Source: Planctomycetota bacterium (GTDB lineage Bacteria > Planctomycetota > Phycisphaerae > UBA1845 > PWPN01). From it: 8,719 bases of DNA. The stretch's first letter is position 1; each line of letters starts with the position of its first letter. A program made the position numbers and the translations under genes. Under the pieces are notes generated by a model that saw only the letters and a program-made list of their open reading frames with translations, made no database searches and was not told the DNA's origin. The stretch covers positions 1,249,242 to 1,257,960 of the forward strand of contig CP070790.1 in the NCBI GenBank assembly GCA_020346805.1, given 5' to 3'. This document shows, in pieces, positions 1 through 5,238 of the stretch.

Positions 1-450
1 GACCAGAAATATCAAGTTAAAAGGATCGGTATATACGCTCTTGGTATCCTCCCAGAGTACGCAGGGCATTTCCTTCAGATCGCGCTTAACTGTTTCAAAA
101 AAACCGGGCAATGGTCCACGGTCGATGCTGCCCGGTTTGATTTGGCCTTGTTTGACGGGTGCCGATTCATTGGTCGAGTACTCAGATAATAGTAAGAAGT
201 CGGGTTGGTGTGATTGGTTGTAGGTGCCCGAGCAGGTCCCCGGATTCAAATCCGATGACTTTGTAATTGTGGATTGTTGATCGCTTATGTAAATATCCCG
301 AGTTGCCAACCGCCGGTCAGCCGCATCACGGGCATAACTTGGCCAATGGGTATTGGTGACTTTCTCGTTCGACGCGCAGCCGACAACCGTGGTCATCGTT
401 ATTAACAGTAAAGATGACCTTTTCAGTAATTGCATTATTTTGTTTTGCAT
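1..450 (-). CDS. Partial lipoprotein, possibly PAP2-phosphatase-like (3' end outside window)
   Basis: An open frame of 150 codons runs from an ATG at 450 down to the window edge without a stop, so the C-terminal part is missing. The N-terminus is a typical lipoprotein signal: basic MQNKIMQLLKR, a hydrophobic stretch, then the lipobox VVGC with Cys25 as the lipidated residue. Residues 26-110 are polar and low in complexity. From about residue 113 the sequence becomes more ordered (GFFETVKRDLKEMP, then LWEDTKSVYTDPFNLIFLV). That segment reminds me of the region before the membrane helices in lipoprotein-type PAP2 phosphatases, but no catalytic motif lies inside the window, so the function is a weak guess. 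The ATG is 3 bases after the TAA of the upstream TPR gene, so the two are probably one transcript. No Shine-Dalgarno is visible. A second in-frame ATG at 435 is a possible start. Confidence 0.75.
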   Translation of the reverse strand, partial: MQNKIMQLLKRSSLLLITMTTVVGCASNEKVTNTHWPSYARDAADRRLATRDIYISDQQSTITKSSDLNPGTCSGTYNQSHQPDFLLLSEYSTNESAPVKQGQIKPGSIDRGPLPGFFETVKRDLKEMPCVLWEDTKSVYTDPFNLIFLV

Positions 451-453
451 GAT

Positions 454-1479
454 TTAAGGTGCATCCATCAAAATGGCCGTCGTATGATCCAGCGGAATCT
501 GATATTTGGCTACCAGATTGCGGATTTTAGGTTGATTGGGATTAAGTTCAAGCGATCTGCGCCAATTTTCGATAGCTAATTGCCTGATTTCCAGATTATT
601 TTGATCTTGCAGGTACATGGCCATCCTGACTACACCGAGTCCTGCATAGGCTTGGGATTTCTTGGGCTCCAGCGTGCCGGCCCATTCGTAATTGGCCAGT
701 GCCTTTTCATAATCTCGCAGGCGGAAGTAACAATACCCCAATCTTTCGTATGCTACTGTCGATTTGGGATTTAATTCGACAGCCCGTTCCAGGGCCTTGA
801 TGGCGTTGGGAAAACGCTCCTGCTTTATCAATGTGGTAGCCAGATTGACCAACACCATCGGCTGATTCGGATCGCGTTCCAAGGCCTCATTATATGCATG
901 GATGGCCCTGTAATATTGGTGCTGCGAATCGTAGGCCGCTCCCAGATTGATGTATGCTGCCGGCCGGGTCGAATCGAGTTCAGTAGCCTTGATATAACAA
1001 TCGATGGCATTGTCCAACTCAGACGCCTGATGGTAACAGACCCCTAAATTGAGCCGGGCTTGGTAATTTTTGGGCTCGATTTCGCAGGCATGCAGGTAGG
1101 CTCGGACCGCATCTGCAAAACGGGTCAGTTTGTGATAAGTCTGGGCCAGGGAGAACGAATAATCGAAATTGAAGGGATTGATTTTGACCGCTTCGGCAAA
1201 AGCTTTGGCTGCTGCCGAAAAATCCCCTTTGCCCTGATGTATGTCGCCGATTTTTGAGTAGGCCAAAGCCAATTTCGGATTTAATTCGACGGCCCGCTGG
1301 AATTCTTCAAGGGCCTTATCGTATTCTTCAGCCTCAATACGGGACAATCCCCGTTTGACCGATGCGTCAGCCCGGAGTTGGGCAAAAGGCTCCTGAGGGG
1401 GCGTGCATCCCTTCCCCCACGCCAATAGTACGGCGCATACTACATACCCCACCATTCGATATTTTCGGTCCATAATCAT
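454..1479 (-). CDS. TPR-repeat lipoprotein or secreted protein
   Basis: The 341-aa product has a short basic N-terminus, a hydrophobic segment (GYVVCAVLLAW, residues 11-21) and Cys25 in GKGC, a weak lipobox. It is probably exported and possibly lipid-anchored. From about residue 36 to 315 it consists of eight consecutive 34-residue tetratricopeptide repeats, with boundaries near 36, 70, 104, 138, 172, 206, 240 and 274. The classic positions are visible (A..LG..Y......A...Y..A..L.P), for example AYINLGAAYDSQHQYYRAI. The last repeat carries an insertion around residues 286-298. TPR arrays are protein-binding scaffolds, and nothing here identifies the partner. Possible starts are ATG at 1479, 1473 and 1455. 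A sigma-28-like promoter ends about 8 bases before the first, which would leave almost no leader and favours 1473 or 1455. The gene is followed 3 bases later by another lipoprotein gene. Confidence 0.93.
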   Translation of the reverse strand: MIMDRKYRMVGYVVCAVLLAWGKGCTPPQEPFAQLRADASVKRGLSRIEAEEYDKALEEFQRAVELNPKLALAYSKIGDIHQGKGDFSAAAKAFAEAVKINPFNFDYSFSLAQTYHKLTRFADAVRAYLHACEIEPKNYQARLNLGVCYHQASELDNAIDCYIKATELDSTRPAAYINLGAAYDSQHQYYRAIHAYNEALERDPNQPMVLVNLATTLIKQERFPNAIKALERAVELNPKSTVAYERLGYCYFRLRDYEKALANYEWAGTLEPKKSQAYAGLGVVRMAMYLQDQNNLEIRQLAIENWRRSLELNPNQPKIRNLVAKYQIPLDHTTAILMDAP

Positions 1480-1487
1480 CTAACTCG

Positions 1488-1514
1488 CTATCGGCAGTAA
1501 AACATCAAACTCTT
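1488..1514 (-). promoter_or_regulatory. Putative sigma-28 (FliA)-type promoter for the TPR lipoprotein operon
   Basis: Read on the minus strand, AAGAGTTT (1514-1507) is followed after exactly 11 bases by GCCGATAG (1495-1488). The known flagellar sigma-28 consensus is TAAAGTTT-N11-GCCGATAA, so the match is 6/8 and 7/8 with the exact spacing. It sits just upstream of the TPR gene start. GCCGATA-type strings also occur by chance inside genes here (for example near 4428 and 4564 on the plus strand), so the call rests on the combined match and position. No experimental support is available. Confidence 0.35.
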
Positions 1515-1605
1515 GACACCTGATAGTTTGGTATCAGCCATCTAACCTGCCCGTTAAACGGTCCTGGTGTGGATTGACACTTTAATACTCAAACCACTAA
1601 TCGCG

Positions 1606-1618
1606 ATTACAGTGTAAT
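1606..1618. promoter_or_regulatory. 13-bp perfect palindrome, operator-like
   Basis: ATTACA-G-TGTAAT is a perfect inverted repeat with a single central base. Short TACA/TGTA dyads of this kind are typical of winged-helix repressor operators. CopY and BlaI dyads use a two-base centre, so I do not assign it to them. It lies about 90 bp upstream of the TPR promoter candidate and 290 bp from the glycosyltransferase. Confidence 0.35.
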
Positions 1619-1625
1619 ACTGGAT

Positions 1626-1663
1626 GTTTGGAGGGGATGACGCCTTTCCCCATAGCCCCAAAC
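1626..1663. repeat. Two-tier inverted repeat (possible structured RNA element)
   Basis: The outer arms GTTTGG (1626-1631) and CCAAAC (1658-1663) enclose inner arms GGGGA (1633-1637) and TCCCC (1647-1651), separated by a 1-base bulge on the left and a 6-base internal loop on the right. The apical loop is 9 bases. It could fold as RNA in either orientation. There is no T-run, so it is not a typical terminator. Confidence 0.3.
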
Positions 1664-1746
1664 AACATACCTGTAATCCTATTTACGTTTATAGAATGCT
1701 CATGTTCTCTTGGCTGATATAGCCATAGTAAGGTGGATTGCTTAAC

Positions 1747-1768
1747 AATTAATCTCGGTAGATTAATT
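1747..1768. repeat. AT-rich perfect 9-bp stem with 4-base loop
   Basis: AATTAATCT (1747-1755), loop CGGT, AGATTAATT (1760-1768). CTTA (1741-1744) and TAAG (1769-1772) extend the symmetry beyond a 2-base bulge. It could be a protein-binding dyad or a weak hairpin in the leader of the downstream glycosyltransferase operon. Confidence 0.4.
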
Positions 1769-1780
1769 TAAGATGGCATG

Positions 1781-1797
1781 ACTGAAATTATTTCAGT
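1781..1797. promoter_or_regulatory. Perfect 17-bp palindrome, likely operator
   Basis: ACTGAAAT-T-ATTTCAGT has 8-bp perfect arms around one central base, 114 bp before the glycosyltransferase ATG. TATAAA follows at its right edge (1797-1802). A perfect 17-bp dyad in a promoter-sized region is typical of a homodimeric repressor or activator site. The regulator is not in the window and I do not recognise the motif. Confidence 0.45.
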
Positions 1798-1899
1798 ATA
1801 AATTTTGTATATTTGATTTTACGTTAGATCGACCTAAGATCATTCCGGGTAGTACGGATTATCTGATTTGTATATATTCCTATTTTTGGGGATGTTGTT

Positions 1900-1903
1900 G
1901 GAG
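1900..1903 (+). promoter_or_regulatory. Ribosome binding site GGAG deciding the glycosyltransferase start
   Basis: GGAG sits 7 bases before the ATG at 1911 but only 4 bases before an in-frame TTG at 1908. The spacing favours the ATG. Confidence 0.75.
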
Positions 1904-1910
1904 ATCATTG

Positions 1911-2678
1911 ATGCGGTTTCTGGTAGCGATTCCTGTTTTTAATGAGGCGTCTAATTTGCAGGCGGTTCTTCGTCAGGTTCGACGCTACGTTTCTGAAATC
2001 CTGGTGGTCAATGATGGTTCAACCGACAAGACTCCCCAACTTTTAAGCCGGGAAACCGGGATTTTTCAGATTCATCATAAGGTCAATCGTGGTTATGGGC
2101 AGAGCCTGATCAGCGCGTTTAACTTTGCGGTTGCCGGAGCATTTGACTGGTTGATCACCATGGATTGCGACGAACAACATGAGCCGGCCCAGATCCCTGA
2201 TTTTATTGATGCCGCCACCCTGAATAATGCCGACATCATAAGCGGATCGAGATATTTGGCAGCAATGGAAGGCAATTCCTTACCGCCGCCCGACCGGCGA
2301 ACTATCAATCGCCGGATCACCGGGGTGCTAAACGATTTATTGGGTTTGCGGATTACGGATGCTTTTTGCGGGTTTAAGGCCTATCGGGTTTCTGTACTTA
2401 CCCGCCTGCATTTGACCGTTCCCGGCTACGGCATGCCCATGCAGCTTTGGGTACAGGCGGCCGATCAATCTTTGCGGATACGTGAAATTCCCGTACGTCT
2501 GATTTATAAACACTCAAACCGCAGCTTCGGTGGTATACTGGACGATCCCGAGGCTCGGTTAAATTACTACCATGAGATTCTCGCTCGTGAATTACAGGTT
2601 ATGAGCAAGTCTCTGGAACGTATCGAGTTTTCCGACTTAAGCCAAGAGGTTTTGGCTGATGTAGTGAGCAATCGATAA
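1911..2678 (+). CDS. Family 2 glycosyltransferase, DPM1/polyprenyl-phosphate-glycosyltransferase-like
   Basis: The 255-aa product has a GT-A fold catalytic domain over its whole length. IPVFNE (7-12) is the family start motif and VVNDGSTDKT (32-41) binds the nucleotide. DCDEQH (85-90) holds the DxD metal ligand pair; most relatives read DADGQH, so Glu replaces the usual Gly. SGSRY (111-115) and DAFCGFKAYR (150-159) are further conserved blocks. Relatives such as DPM1 transfer a sugar from a nucleotide sugar to a polyprenyl phosphate at the cytoplasmic face of the membrane. Here there is no C-terminal transmembrane segment, so the protein is probably soluble or peripheral, and donor and acceptor cannot be read from sequence. 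The ATG at 1911 is chosen over TTG at 1908 because of GGAG at 1900-1903. The next gene starts 7 bases downstream, suggesting an operon. Confidence 0.93.
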   Translation: MRFLVAIPVFNEASNLQAVLRQVRRYVSEILVVNDGSTDKTPQLLSRETGIFQIHHKVNRGYGQSLISAFNFAVAGAFDWLITMDCDEQHEPAQIPDFIDAATLNNADIISGSRYLAAMEGNSLPPPDRRTINRRITGVLNDLLGLRITDAFCGFKAYRVSVLTRLHLTVPGYGMPMQLWVQAADQSLRIREIPVRLIYKHSNRSFGGILDDPEARLNYYHEILARELQVMSKSLERIEFSDLSQEVLADVVSNR

Positions 2679-2685
2679 ACCCGCT

Positions 2686-4224
2686 ATGCTGAATTTTGAT
2701 AATCTGCAAACACCACCGGATGACGGCGATGTCCTGATTGAACCGGCGGCTTCCAGCTTCCCGGAACTGATCGATAATAATATCCGCGGTCAACAAAGTC
2801 AGAATGTTATGCTGGCTGATGTTCCGCTGGACGCAGCTCGTCAAGCGGCGAGGGACGTTCTGTATGGTTCGCAAGCAGATAAACCGGTTATTGCCTGTGG
2901 TCATCAGCCGGCCTTCATTCATCCGGGAGTATGGGCCAAACAGGTAGTGATTCGCCATGTAGCTGATTCGCTTACAGCGGCGGGGATTGATTTCGTGGTG
3001 GATAATGACTCTCCCACTTCATCCGCTCTGCAAATTCCGATAGTGGAATCGGACGGATTACTTGGCACCAGGTATATCGCGTTTACCGACGCATCGGCCG
3101 GTTCGGCTTATGAAGGGCGACCGCCCTTGCAGAGAGTCGAGCTCAAGAACTTTAAACAGGAATTGCGTGCCGCGACGGATACTTATTCGCACGATCCGGT
3201 TCTTACAAACTATCTGGATGGGTTTTCGCAGGTCGACGATATCCGGGACGTAGTTCAACAACACCTGGCAGGTCGACTGAAAACCGATGCCCCTTTGGGT
3301 GCCGACATTAACCATTTGCGGGTTAGTGAGGTTTTCGGCGGGCCATTTGTTGCCGATTTACTGCTTAATGCCGAACGATTCGCCGACGCCTACAACCGAT
3401 CGTTGACCGAATATCGGCGCCTACAGAAAGTGCGCAGCTTCAATCGTCCCCTTCCCGACCTGGCCCGGAAAGGCGATCGGATTGAAACCGCTCTATGGAT
3501 ATATCGATCTTTACAGAAACGCCGACGTTTATGGATCGAGCACCACGGCGATCGCATTGATGTTTATGCCGACAACGAGTGTGTCGGCGCGCTTAATGCG
3601 TCCGATCTTACACGAGATGTGGATACCGTATTGGCCGGTTTTAAGCCTTGGGTGGTTCGGCCGCGGGCCCTTAGTTTGATGTTATGGATCAGGCTGTTGG
3701 CTTGCGATTTGTTTGTCCATGGTATTGGGGGTGCCAAGTACGATCGTATTACCGACGGTATCTTCCGCAGATACTATCAATGTGAGCCTCCCGCTTATGT
3801 GTGCGTGAGCGCGACATTAAGACTACCTTTGCCGCGTCAGGCGGTCACCATAGATGACTTGGCCGCCGCCCGCTTACGTCGGCGCGATTATTGCTATAAT
3901 CCCGACCGCTATTTAGGCGATGCCCCACCAGACTTGTTGTCCGAGCGCTTAAGACTTATTCAGGAATCCGACAGGCTGCGCCGGGAACAGGCCCCCAGAC
4001 TTGCTCGTTGGGAGACATTCTCCAATATCCGACGAATCAATGATGAGCTCGTACGATCGCATCCTGAAATTGAACGTCAATTGGTTGAAGATCTCGACCG
4101 CATCGGCAAACAGATTCAAAGCAATCGAATCGCCGATTCGCGCGAATATTTTTACGCCCTGCAAACCCGTGAAGGTTTGGCCATGTTAGCCGACCGACTT
4201 GTTGAGGCGACGGGATATAAGTAA
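2686..4224 (+). CDS. Conserved protein with distant resemblance to BshC (bacillithiol cysteine-adding enzyme)
   Basis: The 512-aa protein has no signal peptide or membrane segment. VIACGHQPAFIHPGVWAK (68-85) resembles the GQQPG Rossmann/HUP-like motif of BshC, and DFVVDNDSPTSSALQIP (102-118) takes the place of the BshC segment around its EDHDF motif. A highly ordered block, RPRALSLMLW (325-334) followed by HGIGGAKYDRITD (345-357), looks like a second conserved active-site region. The C-terminus (about 415-505) is charged and helical, matching the coiled coil of BshC. BshC is thought to add cysteine to glucosaminyl-malate, and its length (about 530-550 aa) is close. Key BshC residues are not conserved as I remember them, so this is probably a separate family with its own substrate. 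It begins 7 bases after the glycosyltransferase stop, without a visible Shine-Dalgarno, so it is likely co-transcribed and possibly coupled. Confidence 0.85.
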   Translation: MLNFDNLQTPPDDGDVLIEPAASSFPELIDNNIRGQQSQNVMLADVPLDAARQAARDVLYGSQADKPVIACGHQPAFIHPGVWAKQVVIRHVADSLTAAGIDFVVDNDSPTSSALQIPIVESDGLLGTRYIAFTDASAGSAYEGRPPLQRVELKNFKQELRAATDTYSHDPVLTNYLDGFSQVDDIRDVVQQHLAGRLKTDAPLGADINHLRVSEVFGGPFVADLLLNAERFADAYNRSLTEYRRLQKVRSFNRPLPDLARKGDRIETALWIYRSLQKRRRLWIEHHGDRIDVYADNECVGALNASDLTRDVDTVLAGFKPWVVRPRALSLMLWIRLLACDLFVHGIGGAKYDRITDGIFRRYYQCEPPAYVCVSATLRLPLPRQAVTIDDLAAARLRRRDYCYNPDRYLGDAPPDLLSERLRLIQESDRLRREQAPRLARWETFSNIRRINDELVRSHPEIERQLVEDLDRIGKQIQSNRIADSREYFYALQTREGLAMLADRLVEATGYK

Positions 4225-4246
4225 TAGCAATATGTGTTGATAAACA

Positions 4247-4270
4247 AGCCGGCCTGGTAATAGGCCGGCT
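4247..4270. terminator. Strong GC hairpin between convergent genes (terminator)
   Basis: AGCCGGCCT (4247-4255), loop GGTAAT, AGGCCGGCT (4262-4270): a perfect 9-bp stem, 22 bases after the BshC-like gene stop. On the minus strand it is followed by TTGTTTATC, moderately T-rich. On the plus strand no T-run follows. It works best as part of a bidirectional terminator with the next hairpin. Confidence 0.65.
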
Positions 4271-4284
4271 CTTGAAAAAGGAAC

Positions 4285-4305
4285 GCCAACAATACGCTTG
4301 TTGGC
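4285..4305. terminator. Second hairpin; rho-independent terminator for the flgM-like gene
   Basis: GCCAACAA (4285-4292), loop TACGC, TTGTTGGC (4298-4305): a perfect 8-bp stem. On the minus strand a TTTTT run begins five bases after the stem, so it suits termination of the gene ending at 4327. On the plus strand CAATTATTCT follows, giving weaker support for ending the glycosyltransferase/BshC-like transcript. Confidence 0.65.
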
Positions 4306-4326
4306 CAATTATTCTGATGGTTGGCC

Positions 4327-4617
4327 TCAGGCCTGGCTTGGGGCTTTTAGTACTTCCAATATGCGATTCACGGTAATCTCAATTTTATCTTCGGTTACAT
4401 AGGTATCGTTGGTGATGGCCTCCCGGATAGCCGATACCTTGTCCACTCGAATATCGTTTATATCCAATCCCAGTTTGTTCATGGTTTGGGCCAATTCTGA
4501 AATCTCCACCCTATCTGTTAGTGTAGTACGATCGGCGGCGCTTGTTGGTTTGCTTTCCTGTGTGGCCGATACACTTGGGGCATGTGTCGCGTTATTTATT
4601 GGAGGAATGTTGTTCAT
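4327..4617 (-). CDS. flgM: FlgM-like anti-sigma-28 factor
   Basis: The 96-aa product has a disordered Ser/Thr/Pro-rich N-terminal third (1-30). The conserved FlgM region follows: DRVEISELAQTM (35-46), then IRVDKVSAIREAITNDTY (56-73) and the terminal helix around EDKIEITVNRILEVL (76-90). FlgM binds and inhibits the flagellar sigma factor FliA until the hook-basal body is finished, when FlgM is exported. The length and the R-x-x-K-V-xx-I/L-R-x-A-I signature fit the family. The frame can be extended to a TTG at 4659, but the added residues look non-coding and the N-terminus from the ATG at 4617 (MNNIPPINN) fits short planctomycete FlgM-like proteins as I remember them. No flagellar structural gene is adjacent, so it stands alone here. 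It ends at a terminator pair (4247-4305). A sigma-28-like site lies about 270 bases upstream. Confidence 0.85.
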   Translation of the reverse strand: MNNIPPINNATHAPSVSATQESKPTSAADRTTLTDRVEISELAQTMNKLGLDINDIRVDKVSAIREAITNDTYVTEDKIEITVNRILEVLKAPSQA

Positions 4618-4766
4618 TGATGTTTTTCCCGCTCGATAATTGTCCGCTTGTTGTTCCAATGCCGGTTACCAGCCGACCCGAACCCAAAACCTGTCTTAAC
4701 TACTTACTGAAAAGTACTTTATGTTTTTTTGCCTTCCGGAGGCGCAGTTAAACCGTTCCCATTAAT

Positions 4767-4790
4767 CGGGCATTCCTCCATGCAATCCCG
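4767..4790 (-). promoter_or_regulatory. Hairpin presenting a GGAGGA Shine-Dalgarno in the flgM leader
   Basis: On the minus strand GCAT and ATGC arms enclose the loop GGAGGA (4779-4774), with further CGG/CCG pairing outside. The best Shine-Dalgarno of the region is thus followed only by mini-frames: ATG at 4773 with 3 codons and ATG at 4762 with 4 codons (ATGGGAACGGTT, then TAA). It could be a leader-peptide control element, or chance. Confidence 0.25.
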
Positions 4791-4886
4791 TTTACAGATA
4801 CGGATTACCCACCCGGAACGAGTGAAGGGCCGATCCATCAGCCCGTTTGTTGTGTTGACGGTGCCGAATCACATGCACCAATACTA

Positions 4887-4914
4887 TTATCGACGATGAT
4901 CTCGGACCTACTTA
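4887..4914 (-). promoter_or_regulatory. Possible sigma-28-type promoter upstream of flgM
   Basis: On the minus strand GTCGATAA (4894-4887) matches the sigma-28 -10 consensus GCCGATAA at 7 of 8 bases. TAAG (4914-4911) lies 16 bases upstream in place of TAAA, where consensus spacing is 15. The match is weaker than at 1488-1514 and the site lies about 270 bases before the ATG. flgM is itself a sigma-28 target in classical flagellar systems. Confidence 0.22.
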
Positions 4915-4989
4915 AGGATTTTACCTTGGTCTTGGTGAAAAGATTAAAATTTTTTACCTGCATATATTGTGTTTTGGCTGAAATGAACT

Positions 4990-5009
4990 ACAACATGTTG
5001 TGCTATAAT
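4990..5009 (+). promoter_or_regulatory. 12-bp palindrome overlapping an extended -10 promoter element
   Basis: ACAACATGTTGT (4990-5001) is a perfect 12-bp palindrome. Its last base begins TGCTATAAT (5001-5009), a perfect extended -10 element (TGnTATAAT). No good -35 is present at 17 bases, which extended -10 promoters can tolerate. A transcript would start near 5016 and run antisense into the 57-aa gene. No plus-strand gene follows for about 3 kb. Confidence 0.3.
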
Positions 5010-5038
5010 GAATTGTGGCGTTCTGCTTGGCTGCTGAT

Positions 5039-5212
5039 TCAGTTAGGCTGGCAGGTGGGTTCTTTTTCCTTGTTTTGCCGTCGTTCACGTTCAACCTCTT
5101 GTAATTGATGAAGATAAGCCAGCAGATCCTCTTGCTCGAAAGTGGCAAGGAATTCACTATCAGCACTGGGATTCTGGTCACGAATTCTGTCTATGATTTC
5201 CCGCTTGGTCAT
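5039..5212 (-). CDS. Small helical protein of unknown function (57 aa)
   Basis: From ATG 5212 the product is 57 residues: MTKREIIDRIRDQN (1-14), a short middle (SADSEFLATFEQEDL) and a strongly charged helix LAYLHQLQEVERERRQNK (31-48), ending in a polar tail. The pattern helix-turn-FL..F...DL..YL..L resembles small conserved proteins I associate with Planctomycetota, but I cannot name a family. The frame can be extended upstream to a TTG at 5401 (120 aa). The added 63 residues are rich in Arg, Pro and His with no domain and cross a stable hairpin (5239-5266), so I take the ATG as the start. AGGA lies about 11 bases before the ATG, a weak and distant ribosome site. A cytoplasmic location is inferred from the absence of a signal peptide. 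Confidence 0.55.
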   Translation of the reverse strand: MTKREIIDRIRDQNPSADSEFLATFEQEDLLAYLHQLQEVERERRQNKEKEPTCQPN

Positions 5213-5238
5213 GGTTTGAAGATCCTGCCAAAAGTGTC

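Larger units (their letters stand above)
1480..1910. other. Divergent intergenic spacer rich in inverted repeats
   Basis: This 431-base AT-rich spacer lies between the minus-strand TPR operon and the plus-strand glycosyltransferase. I find no convincing gene. It contains CTGATA/TATCAG (1520-1537), a 13-bp palindrome at 1606-1618, a two-tier GC-rich inverted repeat at 1626-1663, TGGCT/AGCCA (1711-1725), a 9-bp stem at 1747-1768, a perfect 17-bp palindrome at 1781-1797, and an imperfect 14-bp palindrome at 1824-1837 (TTAG..CTAA). A TTGACA at 1574-1579 has only a weak -10 (ACTAAT, 1596-1601) and no gene immediately behind it. Confidence 0.6.
4618..5038. other. Intergenic spacer with regulatory-looking signals, no convincing gene
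   Basis: This 421-base stretch separates the flgM-like gene from the 57-aa gene upstream of it on the same strand. It holds an imperfect 13-bp dyad (4661-4673), a T7 run beside GCCTTCCGGAGGC (4731-4743), a hairpin whose minus-strand loop is GGAGGA (4767-4790), a sigma-28-like site (4887-4914), an AT-rich stem (4934-4958) and a palindrome plus extended -10 (4990-5009). Open frames here stay below about 65 codons and carry no recognisable domain. Confidence 0.6.

Noticed and set aside
1606..1618. Assignment of the ATTACAGTGTAAT dyad to a BlaI/CopY-type operator
   Set aside because: Those operators have a two-base centre between TACA and TGTA. Here it is one base, and no such regulator is in the window.
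2599..2958. A 119-codon minus-strand frame across the junction of the glycosyltransferase and BshC-like genes
   Set aside because: It overlaps two well-supported genes on the other strand and shows no domain.
4661..4745. Resemblance to a c-di-GMP (GEMM) riboswitch: GCCTCCGGAAGGC and GGCTGGTAACCGGC on the minus strand before flgM
   Set aside because: The conserved GEMM core and tetraloop-receptor arrangement are missing. Only short GC-rich pieces look alike.
4780..4899. A plus-strand frame of 39 codons (MQSRLQIRITH...), open further upstream to about 4709
   Set aside because: No Shine-Dalgarno, no recognisable motif, and the opposite strand is also open over much of it. A frame of this length is expected by chance.
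4840..4920. A minus-strand frame reading VHVIRHRQHNKR...
   Set aside because: About 40 codons with no ATG and no ribosome site; probably chance.
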